Positions 6,813 through 9,640 of a DNA stretch of 9,640 bases are shown piece after piece. This DNA comes from Robiginitomaculum sp. (GTDB lineage: Bacteria > Pseudomonadota > Alphaproteobacteria > Caulobacterales > Maricaulaceae). Numbering within the stretch: the stretch's first letter is position 1; each line of letters opens with the position of its first letter. The stretch is taken from assembly GCA_002733485.1 (NCBI GenBank), contig NVVU01000024.1:3043-12682 (forward strand), written 5' to 3'. Position numbers and translations under genes: made by a program. Under the pieces are notes generated by a model. That model was given only the letters and a program-made list of their open reading frames with translations. It had not been told where the DNA came from and did not search any database.

Positions 6813-6827
6813 AGATGCTTAGCATCT
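6813..6827. repeat. Perfect 15-base palindrome in the receptor 5' leader
   Basis: AGATGCT and AGCATCT (7-base arms) flank a single T at 6820. The element lies between the candidate -10 and the ribosome binding site. It could be an operator just downstream of the transcription start, or a small leader hairpin (6-bp stem with a TTA loop) ending 6 bases before the Shine-Dalgarno. Sequence alone does not decide between these. Confidence 0.45.
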
Positions 6828-6833
6828 TATACT

Positions 6834-6838
6834 GGGGG
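6834..6838 (+). promoter_or_regulatory. Ribosome binding site that selects the GTG start of the receptor
   Basis: GGGGG lies 8 bases before GTG 6847. The next in-frame ATG (6868) has AGG only 1 base away and would remove the first residues of the signal peptide, so GTG 6847 is preferred. Confidence 0.6.
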
Positions 6839-6846
6839 ATTATCAA

Positions 6847-9640
6847 GTGAAATTAGCGACTCTAGGTATGCGCCTGCTACAGAGCTCTGCGCTGATTGCT
6901 ATTAGCTGCAGCGTAGCAATTGCACAGGACGCAGAAGAATCTGCGGATAAAGACAAGTCAGAGGATCTGGTCGTAGTTACCGGCTCCCGTATCCGTAGCG
7001 ACACCTTTACCAGCCCTGTTGCGGTAGATGTTTTGCTGGTTGAGGATGCAAAGATACAGGGCATATCCGATATGGGGGGCCTGCTTCAGACCGTCACGGC
7101 GGCCTCAGGATCCTCACAAGTGACTTCAGCGGTTTCAAACGCTTTTGTTGCTGATGGCGGTTTGGGGACCAATACCATTGGTCTTCGTGGATTGGCTGCT
7201 AATCGTACACTTGATTTGATTAACGGACGCCGCGCAGGCCCTTCAGGTACCGGTGGCTCTATTAATTCATTTGATCTGAATTCCCTTCCTCTTGCCGGGA
7301 TTTCTCGCGTTGATATTCTTAAGGATGGCGCGTCATCAATTTATGGTTCCGATGCTATTGCCGGTGTTATTAATTACATCACAGACAAGTCTGATGGTGG
7401 CAATATAGATGTTTATGGCCAGGCTGCCCAAGATAGTGGTGGTGAAGTTTTTCGCATTAGCGGTAGCTATGGTAAAACTTTTAACAAAGGTCGTTTTCGC
7501 GTTACTGCCGACTATTACAAGCAGGCTCAACTTCGTCGCGGTGATCGGGATTATCTGGATTGCGATGAGGCTTATGCCTTCGACGCACAAGGCAATCGTG
7601 CAGATGTCGTCGATCCGCGTACTGGCAAGTTCCAGTGCCGTGACCTGCTTTGGGGTCATATCTGGATTTATGATTATGCCGGTGCAGACTCTAACATTCC
7701 TGATTCTTTCCCATTCCTGGCGCAATACGATTATTCCGGGGCGTTGGCTCAATATCTTCCCGGGTACCCAACCGCAACCAATGGCAATCAGTTAAGAGCG
7801 CCCTCTGGCTTCTTCCCGATCTATTATGATCAGAATGATATAAATGGCCTTGCCGCTTGGAATGGCATTCAACTTGGCGATTTCGCCGGGGGACTTATTC
7901 AGGGCGATCTTGCTCGTGGGCTGGTTAATTATGATCACCCGTTTCAGAACAAACAAACGCTTAATCCTTCGGTTGAACGCTATACCTTCATGGCCGATGG
8001 CGATTTTGAAGTTACAGATAGTGTCACGGCCTATGGAGAATTTCTCTTTAACCGCCGTGTGACAAAAAGCGATAGTTATCGCCAATACTGGAGCTATATT
8101 TATGGTGAAGATGCCTTTGGTGGTGTCAACACCAATCCTATAGCGGCCGGCTGGGGCGGTAATGCCCAATGGTTCAGCCCGACGGCGATTACGGATCGTA
8201 ATGATGAAGAAACAGCGATCAACTATCTACGTTTTGTTGCCGGGTTAAAGGGGGATTTCGGGGATTCTGGAATTCTTGACGGATGGTCATGGGATGTTTA
8301 CGGGCAGCGCTCGGACAGCCATGGTGTTAAGACCAGAGACGATATCTACGCAGACTCGATCGGTGACTATAACTTCTCACTAGAATCCTGTGCAGGCATC
8401 AATGGAGGCATGACCTCTGGCTCTACGGCCAATGGCGTCACTGTTGCAGGCCGCCCTTGTGTGGACGTCCCCTGGTTTGATCCTCAACTTTTGGCAGGGA
8501 ATACCTCCAAGGAAGTTGAAGACTTTCTGTTCTTCAAATCCAGAGGAGTTACGGACTATATCCAGACTACCTTTGAAGGTTTTATAACTGGCGATTTGTT
8601 TGCTTTGCCCGCTGGTGAGGTATCTGTTGCTGCGGGCCTATTTTTCCAACGCGACAAAATTGACGATACGCCGGATGATCAACTGGTTTCAGGTAATGTC
8701 TGGTTGGCTGCTGGTTCCGTAACGCGCGGTTCCCAGGACAGTAAAGCAACCTATGGCGAAATTGTTGTGCCTCTGCTTGCAGATAAGCCAATGTTTGAAA
8801 AACTCACATTATCGGCTTCTGGACGTTATACGGATATTTCCTCCAAGCGCGTCACAGGCGAGACAGCAGGATCAAACGGCTTTAACTATCGCGCCAGTCT
8901 TGACTGGAAACTCATCCCGCAATTCCGCTTGCGTGGGACAACAGGTACATCTTTCCGTGCTCCTGGCTTGTTTGAGCAATTCCTGGGCAATGAACAAAGT
9001 AGCGCCAGACAAGGCAACATTGACCCCTGTATCCAATGGGCACAGAATCTTGCCAATGGCTCTATTAACCAGACAACGGCCAATAACTGCTCAGCAGATG
9101 GCATTCCCGATAACTATGTTGGCGGTGCGATTACTGCCAATGTGAACCGTGGGGGTGGTTTTGGTGTTCTGAGACCAGAAAAATCAAAGAACTACACGTT
9201 TGGTGCAATTATAACGCCTGGCTTCGCAGATATCAGTCTGGCTGTGGATTACTTTGATATCACTATCCGTGATGAAATTGACACGTTGAGTGCAAGCCAA
9301 ATTCTAGCTGGTTGTTATAACTCAGAGGATTTTGGAACTGAGCCGCTTTGTGATCTGTTCGTTCGGAACCCCCCTGGTAATGATGCCTTCCGGATTGTTG
9401 ATGTGAGTGCAACGTTCATCAACGTTAACATGCAACAAAATTCGGGTATCGATTTCACCCTGCGATATGGCCAGGAAACGCCGATTGGCCGCTTTGATCT
9501 GACGACACAATGGACTTATCAAATCAGGTCAAGAGGGCTCTTGCTGGCTAGTAGTGAAATCCAAGACTTTAATGGTGAATTGGGCGAACCAAAGGTAACC
9601 GGCTTTGCCAACCTTACCTTTGATCCGGGTACCAATTGGA
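6847..9640 (+). CDS. TonB-dependent outer-membrane receptor (3' partial)
   Basis: The frame is open from GTG 6847 through the last base, giving 931 codons with no stop. Residues 1-26 are a signal peptide with likely cleavage after AIA before QDAEES. A TonB-box/plug start follows at E39-R48 (EDLVVVTGSR). The plug (about 50-180) contains IGLRGLAANRTLDLINGRR and VDILKDGASSIYGSDAIAGV, both hallmarks of the family. From about 185 the sequence has alternating aromatic beta strands of the barrel, including SGRYTDIS, TTGTSFRAPGLFEQF and GVLRPEKSKNYTFG. The final C-terminal strands are outside the window, perhaps the last 100 or so residues. Eight cysteines after the plug fall in four close pairs (239/264, 515/538, 728/748, 823/835), likely loop disulfides. 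Such receptors take up siderophores, B12, saccharides or peptides using TonB energy; the substrate cannot be assigned. No SusD-like, TonB or degradative gene is in view. Control by the dyads upstream is plausible. Confidence 0.93.
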   Translation, partial: MKLATLGMRLLQSSALIAISCSVAIAQDAEESADKDKSEDLVVVTGSRIRSDTFTSPVAVDVLLVEDAKIQGISDMGGLLQTVTAASGSSQVTSAVSNAFVADGGLGTNTIGLRGLAANRTLDLINGRRAGPSGTGGSINSFDLNSLPLAGISRVDILKDGASSIYGSDAIAGVINYITDKSDGGNIDVYGQAAQDSGGEVFRISGSYGKTFNKGRFRVTADYYKQAQLRRGDRDYLDCDEAYAFDAQGNRADVVDPRTGKFQCRDLLWGHIWIYDYAGADSNIPDSFPFLAQYDYSGALAQYLPGYPTATNGNQLRAPSGFFPIYYDQNDINGLAAWNGIQLGDFAGGLIQGDLARGLVNYDHPFQNKQTLNPSVERYTFMADGDFEVTDSVTAYGEFLFNRRVTKSDSYRQYWSYIYGEDAFGGVNTNPIAAGWGGNAQWFSPTAITDRNDEETAINYLRFVAGLKGDFGDSGILDGWSWDVYGQRSDSHGVKTRDDIYADSIGDYNFSLESCAGINGGMTSGSTANGVTVAGRPCVDVPWFDPQLLAGNTSKEVEDFLFFKSRGVTDYIQTTFEGFITGDLFALPAGEVSVAAGLFFQRDKIDDTPDDQLVSGNVWLAAGSVTRGSQDSKATYGEIVVPLLADKPMFEKLTLSASGRYTDISSKRVTGETAGSNGFNYRASLDWKLIPQFRLRGTTGTSFRAPGLFEQFLGNEQSSARQGNIDPCIQWAQNLANGSINQTTANNCSADGIPDNYVGGAITANVNRGGGFGVLRPEKSKNYTFGAIITPGFADISLAVDYFDITIRDEIDTLSASQILAGCYNSEDFGTEPLCDLFVRNPPGNDAFRIVDVSATFINVNMQQNSGIDFTLRYGQETPIGRFDLTTQWTYQIRSRGLLLASSEIQDFNGELGEPKVTGFANLTFDPGTNW

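Larger units (their letters stand above)
6536..6846. other. AT-rich intergenic region upstream of the TonB receptor
   Basis: These 311 bases hold no convincing gene. The first part (6536-6600) has several short GC-rich inverted repeats, for example GAGC/GCTC at 6566-6577 and AGGC/GCCT at 6547-6560 followed by CTTTT. None is a strong terminator, although transcription of the kinase gene may end here. From about 6640 the sequence is AT-rich and contains four dyad-symmetric elements (6644-6658, 6661-6675, 6778-6793, 6813-6827), a candidate promoter and the receptor's ribosome binding site, all listed separately. Confidence 0.7.

Noticed and set aside
7336..7795. Opposed reading frames of 128-138 codons on both strands inside the receptor gene
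   Set aside because: The frame starting at GTG 6847 encodes an unbroken TonB-dependent receptor through this stretch, so the others are out-of-frame by-products.
1..9640. A novel defence, mobile-element or biosynthetic system
   Set aside because: All long coding regions belong to recognisable signalling, uptake or carbon-metabolism families. There are no nucleases, transposases, recombinases or repeat arrays.

Overview
The window reads as chromosomal DNA from a Gram-negative proteobacterium. Its genes include a TonB-dependent outer-membrane receptor, an intramembrane two-component system and a periplasmic c-type cytochrome motif, and ribosome binding sites are of the usual purine-rich kind. 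The families present (a 3-hydroxybutyrate-oligomer hydrolase-like tail, a CrbS/CrbR-type pair and a large receptor with a VVVTGSRI-type start of the plug) would fit an alphaproteobacterium, but a gammaproteobacterium is not excluded. No tRNA, rRNA, CRISPR array, insertion sequence or phage gene is visible.

Layout. Bases 1-231 are the 3' end of a gene whose product resembles the C-terminus of D-(-)-3-hydroxybutyrate oligomer hydrolases. Nine bases later, on the same strand and probably in the same operon, comes a 1145-residue protein (241-3678). It fuses a sodium/solute symporter (SSF/SLC5) domain to a STAC-like helical linker, a PAS domain, a histidine kinase and a receiver: the CrbS/MxtR architecture. 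Facing it with a gap of only 6 bases is a LuxR/FixJ-type response regulator (3685-4359, minus strand), the expected CrbR/ErdR partner. In other bacteria this pair controls acetate use through acs. Its position beside a 3-hydroxybutyrate-oligomer hydrolase suggests a local circuit for C2/C4 acid or polyhydroxybutyrate-derived carbon.

A 145-base divergent region (4360-4504) separates the regulator from a second hybrid kinase (4505-6535). That kinase has two membrane segments around a periplasmic domain carrying one CXXCH heme-c motif, then HAMP, HisKA, HATPase and a receiver. It has no output regulator beside it. Its Shine-Dalgarno lies inside a small perfect inverted repeat that touches the start codon.

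A 311-base AT-rich intergenic region (6536-6846) contains four dyad-symmetric sequences and a candidate promoter whose spacer is exactly one of those dyads. It leads into a GTG-initiated TonB-dependent receptor (6847 to the window end) that is still open at the last base.

The window does not contain an obviously new multi-gene system. The most interesting items are the heme-c hybrid kinase, the clustered dyads ahead of the receptor, the sequestered Shine-Dalgarno, and the linkage of a CrbS/CrbR-type switch to a probable 3-hydroxybutyrate-oligomer hydrolase.
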